The notes: a model not told the origin generated them from the letters alone. Positions 42,756 to 53,172 are shown, counted from the first letter of the stretch. The stretch: DNA of 64,000 bases from Paenibacillus sp. V4I3 (GCF_030817215.1 NZ_JAUSZA010000001.1:5988501-6052500); one strand, 5' to 3'. Numbers and translations are program-made.

Positions 42756-44330
42756 ATGAAACTTCTTTTCGCAGAGGATGAAAAATTCACGAGAGAAGGA
42801 ATTCGTAAATCGATTGCATGGGGAGAACTCGGGATTACTGAGCTTGTCGAAGCGGTCGATGGTCTAGAAGCGGTTGCTATCGCTGAGCAATTTCAGCCCG
42901 ATATTGTGCTGACGGATATTCGCATGCCGCGCATGGATGGCATTGAGCTTGCTACACACCTACGCCGGAAGTATCCACTTTGCAAAATTGTTTTTATGAG
43001 TGGTTACGCAGATAAAGACTACTTAAAAGCAGCGATATCGTTGAAAGCGGTCAGCTATGTAGAGAAACCGATTGATATCGAGGAGCTAGAAGAAGCGTTG
43101 CGAAGCGCAATAGCCATTTGTCTGGAAGAGCAGCGGCATTTGGCGAACGACGCGGTAGCCAGAGATAATAAGAGCTACATCAAGCAAGAAGCAGCGCTCC
43201 AGCTCATACGCGGGGGATTTGACGAGGAATTGCTGGTTAAGCGACTGTTGGCCGTTGGATTCGAGGCATCGCTTCAAGCCCCGGCAGTTACAATATTGGC
43301 CAAACTAGTTACACCACAACCAACGAAAGAAAACATTAATTCCATTATTGAATCAGCATTGACCGCCTTCGAAAACCCGTACTTATATGCACTGAAAGAT
43401 GACAATCACGTTATCCTTCATTTATTTTCGAGCGGCATAGTGCCTATAGAAAGCAGTGGATTGCATCACGTTTGTTACGAGCTCTCTTCTGCTTTAAAAA
43501 AGGAATTTCATTCCTTCTCCATTGCCGCGGGGAAAATAGTTCCTTCGGTTAAAAGGCTGCAGGAGTCGTATACAAGTGCTGTCCTTCGTCTTCAGGAGTC
43601 ATTCTTTCATAAACCATGCTCCGTCATATTGCATGACAGTTATGGCAGCGAAGTGAATTCTGAGCATTATCAAGTGCCGGCTGAGTTATTCAACAGGTTC
43701 CAAGAAGCACTTGTAGAGGAAAACTTTGAGGATATTTCCCGTTTGTTGAACACGGTTACCACGGATATTCATCAGCATCCTGGAACACTAATTGTCAGCG
43801 TCAAAGAGCTCTATTATCGTTTTGCTTTGGAAATGGACAAATTTGCTCGCAGCCGAAATGTCATCCTGTTCGATGTCTCGGAAGAAAATAATGTGCCGTG
43901 GAAGCTTATCCTGGAATGTCACTTCCTAGATGATATTCATCGGGTGATCACCCAGAAGCTGGATGAGCTGAAGCAATCCTTCAGGGAACGTGGGAATGGA
44001 AGCATGTCATCTGCCAGCTCGCGGATTATTCGTTACATTCATCTGCATTTTGCTGAGGATAACTTGTCTGTCCAAGATGTGAGTGATCATATGCAAATGA
44101 CAGCCTCGCATCTCATCTCGATTTTCAAAGAAGCGACTGGCAAAACCATTAAGCAGTATGTCACAGAATATCGAATGGAAAAGGCAAAGGATTTGCTACG
44201 AAACAATCGATTGAAAGTGCTCGACGTCGCTTCACAGGTGGGGTTTAAAGATGGGGAGCATTTCGCGAAAATATTCCGCAAATCAACAGGGATGACACCT
44301 TCCGAGTACCGGGAGCGATGCCAACTATGA
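42756..44330 (+). CDS. AraC-type response regulator of the galactan system
   Basis: 524 aa. Receiver domain: F-A-E-D-E acidic residues, phospho-Asp in I-V-L-T-D-I-R-M-P-R-M-D-G, Lys in V-E-K-P-I-D. A long middle region follows. The C-terminal AraC double helix-turn-helix has S-V-Q-D-V-S-D-H-M and F-K-D-G-E-H-F-A-K-I-F-R-K-S-T-G. ATG at 42756 with GGGGGCGA upstream is preferred to an in-frame start six codons earlier. Stop overlaps the kinase start. The likely binder of the three 25-bp elements (inference from position). Confidence 0.92.
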   Translation: MKLLFAEDEKFTREGIRKSIAWGELGITELVEAVDGLEAVAIAEQFQPDIVLTDIRMPRMDGIELATHLRRKYPLCKIVFMSGYADKDYLKAAISLKAVSYVEKPIDIEELEEALRSAIAICLEEQRHLANDAVARDNKSYIKQEAALQLIRGGFDEELLVKRLLAVGFEASLQAPAVTILAKLVTPQPTKENINSIIESALTAFENPYLYALKDDNHVILHLFSSGIVPIESSGLHHVCYELSSALKKEFHSFSIAAGKIVPSVKRLQESYTSAVLRLQESFFHKPCSVILHDSYGSEVNSEHYQVPAELFNRFQEALVEENFEDISRLLNTVTTDIHQHPGTLIVSVKELYYRFALEMDKFARSRNVILFDVSEENNVPWKLILECHFLDDIHRVITQKLDELKQSFRERGNGSMSSASSRIIRYIHLHFAEDNLSVQDVSDHMQMTASHLISIFKEATGKTIKQYVTEYRMEKAKDLLRNNRLKVLDVASQVGFKDGEHFAKIFRKSTGMTPSEYRERCQL

Positions 44331-46108
44331 TGTTCACTTTGATTCAAACGATACGAAAATGGCTGTACAACGCGAAATTACGGCATAAAATCATGGTTAC
44401 TTATTTACTGCTGATTATGATTCCACTTGGCTTCTATCAATTCATTGCTTCGGATAAAATGTCAGCCATCATCATTAATCATGTGACGTATTCGGCCAAG
44501 CAGGGCTTCGACCAAACCTATTCGTTCCTCAGCTACCGCGTACAGCGAATAGCGGAAACGACGAATATCCTGGTTTCGAACACAACCATCTCTAGTATCT
44601 TAATGGACACGAGTATCACGCAGAATATTAATCGCGAGCTGCAAGATTATAGTAATTTGAAGCAGCTCCTCCGATCCATGCAGGACAGCCTTGATATTTC
44701 ACGGGTCATCCTCTATGTGCCGAAGGCATTTATTTTCTCCAACGAGTCGGAGAATTTCCTCCCCCTCGACCAGACTGTTGACAGCCCTTGCTTTGCTCGT
44801 TTAAATGAACTGCATGCCAAATATTTATGGTGCTCGCCACCGGAATTAGGTTCTCATGCTACCCATGATAACTCCTCCCTCTATGTGGTTAGGAGCATTC
44901 TGGATCCAAATAATTATTCGGTGCCCATCGGCCAGCTGCGTGTGGATGTACAGGCGGAGACACTGCGCTCCATGCTTAAAAAAGCCAACGTGGTGAAGAA
45001 AAGCGCCACCTTCTTAGTTGACCAGAACCATCAGATCGTGCTTGCTTCTGAACCTATGACCCTTACCGACTTTACCCTGCCAGATATCTCCAGCGACTCG
45101 GTTACGATGAATTGGCAAAGCAACAATAACTACTATTTATACCGGCAGCTCCCATCGAATTGGGGCATGGTGACAGTCATTCCGTTAGATGAAGTCGTTC
45201 AGCAAAGCAATGAGCTGCGCAATGACTTACTAGTTATTTTACTTATTGTAAGTGGACTCGCGTACCTGCTAGCCTATTTATTCTCCTTCTCGGTTACTCG
45301 GCGCATCTCACAATTAACGAGCCGTTTGCGTGATGTACAGAATGGCAATCTAATCGCATTGGCTCAAACGCAAGGAAAAGATGAAATAGGAGAGCTGATT
45401 CAAACCTACAACTACATGATTGAACAAATTAGTTCTATGAATAAGGAGCATTACCGGCTAGGACAAGAAGTGAAAAACGCGGAGCTTAAAGCACTTCAGT
45501 CGCAAATCAATCCTCACTTCCTGTATAATACCCTCGATCTTATTAATTGGATGGCTGACAGCGGTCTTAACACGGACATCAAAAAGGTCGTCAAGGCGCT
45601 AGCTCGTTTCTATAAAGTCAGCTTAAGCAGCGGGAAAGATATTATTTCGCTCCGCGAGGAATTAAAGCATGTTTCTTTTTACATGCAGATTCAGAATATC
45701 CGATTTGAAAATAAGATTGATTTTCAGATTCATGTGCCAGAGGAGCTTCTAGATAACACGATTCCGAAAATTACTTTGCAGCCAATTGTAGAAAATGCAA
45801 TCCTACATGGTATTCTTGGACGTACTCACCGCGAGGGTACGATTACAATTAGCGGTGCGAGAGTGAATGACAACATTCACCTGATCATCAAGGACGACGG
45901 AGTCGGCATGCGCGCTACACAGGTCGAAGACATCATGACGGGCACGAGCCGCAGCAAAATAAGCGGCAGCGGATACGGCGTCAAAAATGTCATCGAACGC
46001 ATTCGCCACTATTTCGGCGAGCCTGCGAATTTGACGTATCGCAGCGTGCCTGGCGAGGGCACTGAAGTGGAAATTACGATTCCGGTTACAACGGGATCCG
46101 AGATGTAG
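44318..46108 (+). CDS. sensor histidine kinase of the galactan system (YesM class)
   Basis: 596-aa membrane kinase. Hydrophobic segments at about 28-45 and 305-325 enclose an extracytoplasmic sensor domain; HAMP follows (S-V-T-R-R-I-S-Q-L), then phospho-His in N-P-H-F-L-Y-N-T-L-D, N-box L-Q-P-I-V-E-N-A-I and D-D-G-V-G-M. Overlaps the regulator stop by 13 bp; an ATG at 44327 (M-M-F-T-L) is an alternative start. Pairs with the regulator at 42756. Confidence 0.92.
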   Translation: MPTMMFTLIQTIRKWLYNAKLRHKIMVTYLLLIMIPLGFYQFIASDKMSAIIINHVTYSAKQGFDQTYSFLSYRVQRIAETTNILVSNTTISSILMDTSITQNINRELQDYSNLKQLLRSMQDSLDISRVILYVPKAFIFSNESENFLPLDQTVDSPCFARLNELHAKYLWCSPPELGSHATHDNSSLYVVRSILDPNNYSVPIGQLRVDVQAETLRSMLKKANVVKKSATFLVDQNHQIVLASEPMTLTDFTLPDISSDSVTMNWQSNNNYYLYRQLPSNWGMVTVIPLDEVVQQSNELRNDLLVILLIVSGLAYLLAYLFSFSVTRRISQLTSRLRDVQNGNLIALAQTQGKDEIGELIQTYNYMIEQISSMNKEHYRLGQEVKNAELKALQSQINPHFLYNTLDLINWMADSGLNTDIKKVVKALARFYKVSLSSGKDIISLREELKHVSFYMQIQNIRFENKIDFQIHVPEELLDNTIPKITLQPIVENAILHGILGRTHREGTITISGARVNDNIHLIIKDDGVGMRATQVEDIMTGTSRSKISGSGYGVKNVIERIRHYFGEPANLTYRSVPGEGTEVEITIPVTTGSEM

Positions 46109-46116
46109 TCATAGAA

Positions 46117-46150
46117 AGAGCCTTAGGATGCAGCTACTTCCTAAGGCTCT
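46117..46150. terminator. bidirectional terminator between kinase and rhaM genes
   Basis: Perfect 12-bp stem (46117-46128 with 46139-46150) between two convergent genes, 8 bp from each stop. T-runs on both sides are short. Confidence 0.75.
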
Positions 46151-46158
46151 ACTTCTAT

Positions 46159-46485
46159 CTATTTCAAATAAAACACTTCGCGCATCGGTTGAATTGGCAC
46201 CGCTTCGCGGAAGTCGAAGGAACCGACGACCATCTTCGAAGTAATCGCATTCCATCGATTACAAGCTTCGCTTTCTGCTAAATAAGCGAAAGCAGCTTCT
46301 AAATCATCGCACAAGAAGCAATAAAAAAATTGCGCACCATTTTGAAAGATCGAGTAATCCCTAATCCCGGCTTTCGTGTGCTCTTCCATAATTTCCGGCC
46401 ATGGTGCCAGATGCATACTCACGTATTCCTCTAAATCTTCTTCACGAATGGTCCATGTCCATGCGAATTTCCCACTATTCGACAT
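46159..46485 (-). CDS. rhaM: L-rhamnose mutarotase
   Basis: 108-aa protein of the RhaM (DUF718) family that interconverts the anomers of L-rhamnose. Family features: F-A-W-T-W-T-I, H-L-A-P-W-P-E-I near the N-terminus, the I-R-D-Y-S-I-F strand, and W-N-A-I-T-S-K-M. AGGGTGA is four bases before the ATG at 46485; a start 8 codons upstream is possible. Rhamnose is the backbone sugar of rhamnogalacturonan, so it fits with the yes-type operon in this region, though no other rhamnose catabolic gene is in the window. Confidence 0.85.
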   Translation of the reverse strand: MSNSGKFAWTWTIREEDLEEYVSMHLAPWPEIMEEHTKAGIRDYSIFQNGAQFFYCFLCDDLEAAFAYLAESEACNRWNAITSKMVVGSFDFREAVPIQPMREVFYLK

Positions 46486-46629
46486 ACGGTCACCCTTTCC
46501 CATTAACATTCAATCAATTGTACTTTAACTCGACAACTTCGTCTCGTCAATAAACATCATCGCCCAAGCTTATAAACAGAAAAAGACGACAGCCAATTAG
46601 GGCCGCCGACTCTTGATGCATGGTGCTTA

Positions 46630-47808
46630 TTATTCGATTTTACGGGATGCTCCAATGAACCAAACGAGAAAAGCGTAGCACAATAGCGCAATAAAGCCAT
46701 AGCCGCCGAATACGTCATATTTTGAAGCAAAGTAACCGAAGCCAAGACCAGCGAGAGTGTGCACGAGATTCTCCCCTAACGATTGGAACGAATCGATCGT
46801 TGCCCGCATAGAGGAATGGGTCCGGTGATGTAAGTAGCCGGAGGCGATTGGCTCCATCACCCCAGAAAACAAGCAAATGATGAACATCGCTGAGAGGCCG
46901 ATGAAATCCTTGCTAATGGCAACATAGGTGAAGCCGACGGCGAATACAACCATAATAATGAAAATCAGCGCTCTATAGCTGAACCAACCTAACAGCAAGT
47001 GTGCCATTAGATTGCCAGGAAGCTGCAGCAGCATGATCGCGGCAGATAATACGCCGAAGTATGCAACCGGAATACCCAGTCTGCTCACGTATAACTGCCA
47101 GAATTCTTCGATGTAACCCATGGCAGCACCTGTCACCATGGCTGAAAGCATCACAAGAGAGACGCTGGGGTTCGTTCGAAAAAAACGTAGAGACACAGCG
47201 ACATAGGTCTTGAAAGGAATTACTTCATTGACAGAATTATCTTCTGAAGCAGCAGACGGCTCGATCAAAAGGATTGAGAGCGTCAGGGCGATTAGCGCGC
47301 TCCCGAACGATATCCAGTAGTTCAGCTCAAGGCCGTATTTACTTGCGAGTAAGCTTCCGCACAAGGCGGCGAGAATTGCGGATACGAAGTCGCAGGCATT
47401 CAATCTGCCCAGTTGTTTTTCGTATGAAGAGGCCTTCCCTTGCAGCATTAAAGAATCGTATAGCAGGGCATTTTCTGAGCCGCTGCTGGCCGATCGACTC
47501 ACACCCGCCAAGAAAACGACCAAGGCAAAGTGCCAGAATTCGGTCGCAAACAGTAGCATCAGAAACTCGCTGCACCCAAGCAGGGCACTGAGCACAAGCA
47601 TCTTTTTTCGGCCCCACTTGTCGGCCATAATGCCAGTGGGAATTTCCAGAAAGACGATTGTCAGGGCGTAAATAATTTCCGTATACACGACCATCTGAAT
47701 GGTCATGCCCCGCTCCTCCCAGAAAAGCCTCTCGATGACGTAGGCTGGGATAAGGCTGGAAAAGAAGCGGAGCGCATATAGTTTTCGAAGGTTGGCTGTG
47801 TAGTCCAT
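46630..47808 (-). CDS. MFS transporter
   Basis: 392 aa with about 12 hydrophobic segments. The MFS loop motif is G-I-M-A-D-K-W-G-R-K-K between helices 2 and 3. Family and topology indicate a proton-coupled transporter, perhaps drug efflux; the substrate cannot be told. Single gene; the preceding and following genes face the same way but are 190 bp and 120 bp away. Confidence 0.88.
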   Translation of the reverse strand: MDYTANLRKLYALRFFSSLIPAYVIERLFWEERGMTIQMVVYTEIIYALTIVFLEIPTGIMADKWGRKKMLVLSALLGCSEFLMLLFATEFWHFALVVFLAGVSRSASSGSENALLYDSLMLQGKASSYEKQLGRLNACDFVSAILAALCGSLLASKYGLELNYWISFGSALIALTLSILLIEPSAASEDNSVNEVIPFKTYVAVSLRFFRTNPSVSLVMLSAMVTGAAMGYIEEFWQLYVSRLGIPVAYFGVLSAAIMLLQLPGNLMAHLLLGWFSYRALIFIIMVVFAVGFTYVAISKDFIGLSAMFIICLFSGVMEPIASGYLHHRTHSSMRATIDSFQSLGENLVHTLAGLGFGYFASKYDVFGGYGFIALLCYAFLVWFIGASRKIE

Positions 47809-48000
47809 GAAGGAGCTCCTCTCCTAGATTTGATTGGCTAATTAGGCTCAATCAAATCAGGGGGCGCTCGCGGAGGACTAGCGGTTACGTTTTAGCAGGG
47901 AGGTCGTGCGAAAGCTATCATGGTGAGGTATCTCCTTTCATTCAGGTCGTAGTTATCCCCATCATAAGTTGCGAAACAGGGCGCGTCAATGATTCTCGGA

Positions 48001-48633
48001 TCATTGCCTCTTTTTCATTTCTTTTCGCCACAATATCAAAGCAAGCATGCCCATTGAAATAACCGCCCCAGCTAATCCAAGTCCCATGTCTTTTTGAGTA
48101 TCAAAAACATCACCTTGCAAACCAACATATTCCTCCCCATGTTGCCCAGCTACAAAAGCAGCCCCCATCTCAATGATTTCGAAACAGGCGCTGCAACTGA
48201 AAACGACTGCCGCGGGAATGACGAATGACCAAAAACCACGAAGTGCGGCGGCACGGGTTAGCAATTCACGGAATGGATATGACCAGAATAAACCGAATGC
48301 GAAATGAATGACCCTATCGTAATAGCTTCTCTGGGTATAAAACGAAGCTTTCAGCCACATGTCGAACGGTGTACCCTGATAGGTATAATGAGCCCCATAG
48401 GTATGTAAGCAAAGAAAAATAAACATGAATAAATAGGAAACATTAGAGAATCGGAAAACTTTATAAGTAAAGGTGAGAACAAGTACAACGATAACGGGAA
48501 GTATGCTCTCCATAAGCCATTGTATCCGGTCAGTGGGTGAGATGGCCATGAATCCCCAATACACAGCAAACACGAAGATCATCAAGTGCAATAGCCAATT
48601 GCGGGAAAACGGTCTTTCGGGGTTTGTCAGCAT
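48001..48633 (-). CDS. DUF2238 (YjdF-type) membrane protein
   Basis: 210 aa with six hydrophobic segments. Family features: G-A-H-Y-T-Y near residue 80, Y-D-R-V-I-H-F-A-F-G, and the acidic E-I-I-E-M with D-V-F-D-T-Q-K-D-M near residues 150-185. Function of DUF2238 is unknown. Single gene; the start is M-L-T-N-P-E-R with no strong ribosome-binding site visible (upstream bases are CGGACGAAT). Confidence 0.85.
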   Translation of the reverse strand: MLTNPERPFSRNWLLHLMIFVFAVYWGFMAISPTDRIQWLMESILPVIVVLVLTFTYKVFRFSNVSYLFMFIFLCLHTYGAHYTYQGTPFDMWLKASFYTQRSYYDRVIHFAFGLFWSYPFRELLTRAAALRGFWSFVIPAAVVFSCSACFEIIEMGAAFVAGQHGEEYVGLQGDVFDTQKDMGLGLAGAVISMGMLALILWRKEMKKRQ

Positions 48634-48768
48634 ATTCGTCCGTTTCTTAGAGATAGGATGCTAGTCATGTAGAAGTCAACCTTTCTTCCGCCTTGTTTGT
48701 TTTTATCTGGATTACATATAACAAAATCCCGTTAGCCATTTCGGCCAATGGGAGATTTATGAATGACT

Positions 48769-48927
48769 TTAGTCTTCTGGTGTACGATCCAAGTACAAAC
48801 GAGTCACTGAAGTAGCATCGCCCTTTTCAATATCTTCTTCCGTTGCTTTTTTCTCAAGAGGATCATGCGTGTTCATACCCGGTGCAATTGTCGGCTCGTT
48901 ATGGTTGGATTGGGACTTGTCTTTCAA
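48769..48927 (-). CDS. hypothetical 52-aa acidic protein (TTG start)
   Basis: Hydrophilic, acidic product M-K-D-K-S-Q-S-N-H-N-E-P with many Asp/Glu and no membrane segment; the end is R-L-Y-L-D-R-T-P-E-D. The start is set by a textbook GGAGGTGA five bases before TTG 48927; longer frames (to 49062) read through that site and have a non-protein-like N-terminus. I do not recognise the family. Size and composition recall small spore or stress proteins, but this is a guess. Confidence 0.6.
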   Translation of the reverse strand: MKDKSQSNHNEPTIAPGMNTHDPLEKKATEEDIEKGDATSVTRLYLDRTPED

Positions 48928-49151
48928 ATTAATCACCTCCATCACCCTTAGTTTGGATAAATATGCCGATTCTATACTTGGGCAGAGAAAGATAACATCC
49001 AAAGTGGCTTTTGGGCATCCCAAGCAGGATAGTTGGGGTTGGGGGTGGCTCTCGACAAGCATAGATGTAAAAAGTACATCAAAATTTGTTAAAAGTGACT
49101 CTTAGGGCGAGTAATCATGCATTTTCTCCTAACGCATGAAAAAGGCAAAAT

Positions 49152-49163
49152 TGTTGTACAACA
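49152..49163. repeat. TGTTGTACAACA palindrome
   Basis: Perfect 12-bp palindrome in a non-coding stretch (48928-49230), with the same core as the cluster at 36954-37138 but without the 5-nt spacer. Confidence 0.55.
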
Positions 49164-49234
49164 TGCAAGCCGCGGCAGCTCCTAGTTGATGTACATTACC
49201 GTCAATATTCGTTTTATGTAAGTTGAGAATAAAT

Positions 49235-49283
49235 AAAAGGGAAAGCCCATCTGATGGATAACATCAGAGTTTTTTCCCTTTGT
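49235..49283 (-). terminator. terminator of the EEP-family gene
   Basis: Composite hairpin: inner CTGATG/CATCAG stem and outer AAAGGGAAA/TTTCCCTTT stem, with an internal loop. Followed on the minus strand by TATTTATT. Lies 23 bp after the stop at 49306. Confidence 0.7.
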
Positions 49284-49305
49284 TTTATTGCATTTGAAGG
49301 CCAAG

Positions 49306-50067
49306 CTACAATCTTACACTAGCCACGACTGGATAGTGGTCCGACGGATAGCGACCGTTGTACATGTTTCTATCGATATTGATTGAATTCACTTGAATTT
49401 CGGGCGTCACGAAAATGTAATCTATCGGCTCTCCCGTGTCGCCGCCGTTAAAGTCATGCCAGGTGCAGCCTACATCATTGTCATCACCATAAGCGTCACA
49501 AAGCCCCGCTTGTGTCAGAATTTCGATCACTTCGCTGCTTGGGCCGCAGTTAAAATCACCTGTCAAAATTGCCGAAATCCCGTCTCGGCGGTTCATGGAA
49601 CGGATTCGTTCTACAATAAGCTGGATGCCGTTCGTTCTAGCTTCCTCACTCATATGATCCAAGTGAGTATTGAACACGTACCACTCCTGTCCGTCTTGCT
49701 GCTTCAGCCGTACCCAGGTGCATATTCGCGGACAGCCAGTGTTCCAGCTCAAGTAACCGAGCCGTTCAGGATATTCCGATAGACCGAAGTTCCCGCTCTC
49801 GACTGGCTTCAACAAACCACGATGATAGAAGACAGCGCAATGCTCGTCTTCATTCCCTCCCTGACGGCCATCACCAAGCCAGGCATAATCCGATAGCTGC
49901 GCCTCCAGATCCTGCAGCATGGCATGCGTTCCCTCCTGCGTGCAAACAATCGCTGCCCCTGCTTTTTTTATAGCCTCAGCCGCTTCAATGATCCGGTTCG
50001 GCCATGCATTGTCGCCATCCTGCTTGACATTAACCCGCAGGTTAAACGTCATCACGGTTATATCCAT
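49306..50067 (-). CDS. endonuclease/exonuclease/phosphatase family protein
   Basis: 253-aa metal-dependent phosphoesterase. Family motifs: M-T-F-N-L-R-V (metal Asn), C-T-Q-E-G (metal Glu), T-H-L-D-H, L-T-G-D-F-N-C-G-P, and S-D-H-Y-P-V-V near the end. No signal peptide. GGAGG is five bases before the ATG at 50067. The family cuts nucleic acids, inositol phosphates or sphingomyelin; its substrate here cannot be read. It is followed by a terminator and lies just after a decayed locus. Confidence 0.88.
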   Translation of the reverse strand: MDITVMTFNLRVNVKQDGDNAWPNRIIEAAEAIKKAGAAIVCTQEGTHAMLQDLEAQLSDYAWLGDGRQGGNEDEHCAVFYHRGLLKPVESGNFGLSEYPERLGYLSWNTGCPRICTWVRLKQQDGQEWYVFNTHLDHMSEEARTNGIQLIVERIRSMNRRDGISAILTGDFNCGPSSEVIEILTQAGLCDAYGDDNDVGCTWHDFNGGDTGEPIDYIFVTPEIQVNSINIDRNMYNGRYPSDHYPVVASVRL

Positions 50068-50082
50068 GTTATCCTCCAATAG

Positions 50083-51676
50083 TTACAAATAACCTGCCAA
50101 CTTTTTAAGAATTTGCGCTTGTTCGGTCGTCATTTTCTTGCCGCTTTGAGCGTTCACTTCGTTAAGGAAAGCGTGAAGCATTCCTTCCTTTGCCTTTAGA
50201 TTTCCTCGCTTCTCCGCTTCCTGTGCATTCAGAAGCTTGCTGCAAAGCCCATTGGCAATCTCCTGATCGTCCGCTATAAATTGACGAATGAGTTCGCACA
50301 CCCCGTCATAGGTCACGGAAACTTGGAACGTAAATGTGGCGGTACTGGTGTTTCCTGCCAAGTCTGTGGCCGATACCGTAATATCGTGGCTTCCAGGTTC
50401 AAACGTATAGGCAGGTTGCCCAACGAGTGGAGATGAACACGAATTCGTAACCAGTCCGGATAAAGCTTACCCCTTCTGCAGAAATCGGGAATTGAATTGT
50501 TGATCCCTTTACTGTCGTTTGATTAATCGACTGCGCCCCCGTAGCGGAATAGGAGATGGAGTAGGCATGGTTTGCTTCAATCGTTACGGCCGCATCCTTA
50601 TTGATCCAACCGCTCTCGTTCGGAGACGGATTGATGCTTGCGACTGAGATCGGCGGGACTGAATCTTTGACACTAATGAAAAAATCATCATAATACGCTG
50701 ATGAAATATTATATCGGCTCGTAACAGCGATTAGACTAGCGTAGGCTGCATTGGCCGGCGCCTTTCCTTTGAGTGTCACCTTCTGCCATTGGGCCAATCT
50801 GGATTCGTCCAGATGGATTTCCAGCGTGGAGATCGTCGCGTTGTTCTTGTCAAAGAAACGGAACATGAATCCCGGTTGACCTGACTCAATGTACAGATTA
50901 ACGCCCGCTTGGTATTCTTCACCAGGCTTGACCGGAATCTTGTCACTTTGTACGGCAACGGAAGCTGTCCGGAGTTTATCCGTGATCTTCAGGCTTTTGG
51001 ATCCGGAGAAGCTGCGATCACCGTTGATTTCAAACCGGTAATCCGTTCCTGTTGTGAACAAAGAAGTCCAACCGGGAATAACACCATTATTCACAGTATC
51101 TTCCAATCCAGCGTTGCGGATAGAAACTGGAATGCCCGGTGGCTCCTCCACGATTTCCCCATCTACCTTCATTCGGTATAAAATCGTATTGGTCGCCTGA
51201 TCGGTAAAGTATAAGTTGCCATCCATTCCCAGATCAAATCTTGAAGTGTCCGCCAAAGTGCGAAACTCCAGCGTTTGCGGATCAATAACAGTCAGTTTGT
51301 TATTGAAAAGGACGTAGAGCAGTATCCAGAAATCTTGATTGGTGAAAAATTGGATAAAATGCTTCAGCCCGACCCACTCACTGCCCAGCACGCCAGAGAA
51401 GACACTGTAATCCTTAAAGGCAATAATCAACCCATGTAAGGGGCCGTATCGGAATAAAACGTAGAAGATTATACATGGAATAAAAAGTATTAGCAGCTGG
51501 CGATCCCGCCTCATATGCTTGAATGCGGCCGATAATCGGGATTCTGTCTTTGGGTTATTTGGCTGCATCATACCGTTTTTGTGCGTCGTTGTAGACTTTG
51601 ATATACGCATCCAGTCCTTTTTTCGCAATCGTCTTTTTCCATTCTTCCCACTGGCTATCCCCGTATTTTTTATCAA
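50083..51676 (-). pseudogene. chimeric remnant: ABC permease N-terminus fused to tail of a secreted multidomain protein
   Basis: The N-terminal part (coding from about 51571 to 51310) is a LplB-type permease start (L-I-L-F-I-P-C-I-I-F-Y and G-L-I-I-A-F-K-D-Y). At about 51300-51320 it switches in frame to the end of a beta-propeller, a binding-module-like domain and Ig-like repeats of a large secreted protein. A frameshift near 50425 then breaks the frame; the other frame continues as P-L-V-G-Q-P-A-Y-T-F-E-P to a helical C-terminus ending at 50083. Best explained by a deletion that joined two genes, then decay. Confidence 0.8.
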
Positions 51677-53172
51677 GGATATACTTGGCGTTAAATTCTT
51701 CGGCTGCTTTTTGCAGCGATGTTTGAAGCTGAGCTAAGGTCGATATTTCTTCATCTGTGAAGTTCAAAATAGGATCGACAGGCTCAAACTTTTTGCCTTT
51801 CAGAATTTTATCCTGTGCTTCGCGTTCTTTCTCAGAAAATTTGTAATACACACTGCGGCGATCCGGTCGCAAGTAAGCCCCCTCCAGCCACATTGCATAG
51901 CGGTCTTCCAGCACGCCGATGTCAACCAGAGGCAGATCCTTCAGTTGTGGATAGACAGGGACCCCATCTTTGCCCCACTCAAAATTCACGCCCTCGACCC
52001 CAATCGTCATCAATTCGCCGCCGGACGGGCTCGTCAAGTAGTCAAGAAGTTTAAGAGCTGCTTCTTTGTTTTTACTGTTGGAGACTGTCACGCTAAAATC
52101 AGATACTTTAGGCAGTGTTCTTACGTTGCCGGTCGGACCGATCGGATTGGCATAACGCAGATTATAATCGGGATTTTTATCCTTAATTTGGTTATAGAAT
52201 AAATCCAAACGTCCGATCCAATCCCAAGTAACAAAAGACTTGCCGGTGGTCATCTTCGTTGTCCACGAATCCTGCGTATCTGTCAAAAACTCAGGATCCA
52301 ATAAGCCTTCGTTGTACACCTTCTTCATGAAATCCAGCATTTCCTTATGCTCAGGCTGAACGCTCGCATACTTCCAAGTTTTATCTTTCTCGTCATAATA
52401 GGAAGGATAAGTATCCGTTGCCTATGCCCCAGCCGAACGACCAGTCTCTAAAAATATTGGCAAGACCTTTCGAGGCATACGGATAGGAGTCCGGGTAAGC
52501 TTCTTTCAGTTTTTTGAGCGCTTGATAAAACTCTTCCGTATTCATCCATTCTTTTATCCCTAATTTGTCAAAAACATCTTTTCTAAACATAAAACCGTGA
52601 TTGACATCCCGATTCAGGTTAAATATAGGCCACGTGTACAGCTTTCCGTTTTCATCGCCATAAGATTTTATGACCCAATTGTTTTCTTCCACGTATAACT
52701 TTTTGAAATTTGGAAGTTGATCCGTGTAATCATTGATGGCAACTACACCTTTTTGTTTACCGATTTTCTTTAATTCCGCCGGCTTGAGTCCGCTGAAAAT
52801 GTCCGGCAGCTTGCCTGAGGCAACAACAACCTTAAGCTTATCTTGATAAGTTTGAGGCGAATACGTCTGGAACTCGACTTTAATGCCTGTATGTTTTAAT
52901 ATTTCCTGCACAACCAGCCGATCTTCTTTAATATTGGATGAATTGCTCGGCAGCATCCAAGTCAGCGTCGTTGGTTTGTCCACCAGTGGAAGCTTTAATC
53001 CTCCGGTATCGCCGTTAGGATTGGCCGCAGCCGTTGGCGAGCTTACAGGTGATCTCGTCGCATTGCCGACTGTACCTATATCCTTGTTTACGTCGGCCTT
53101 TCCACTGCAAGCAGCCAGAATCATAATGATTGTTGATAATACGGTAATGATACGGATCGGCTTTCTTGTCAT
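51555..53172 (-). pseudogene. frameshifted extracellular solute-binding lipoprotein (LplA type)
   Basis: The N-terminal part (53172-52393) has a lipobox L-A-A-C and LplA-type binding sequence; the C-terminal part (52340-51555) continues the same fold in another frame. The break is near 52405-52415: the first frame ends Y-L-S-F-L-L, while the shifted frame reads Y-P-S-Y-Y-D-E-K and runs on into the second part without loss. A single-base change would explain it. A cre-like TGGAAGCGCTTTTA is upstream (53247-53260, minus strand). Either a pseudogene or a sequencing error. Confidence 0.8.

Noticed and set aside
46557..46629. Possible terminator or small gene after the MFS gene
   Set aside because: No stem with enough pairing and no T-run was found; the short frame there overlaps the MFS gene.
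50399..51676. Intact ABC permease gene
   Set aside because: Only the N-terminal 85-90 residues are permease; there is no EAA loop or later membrane segments, and the rest is from a secreted protein.
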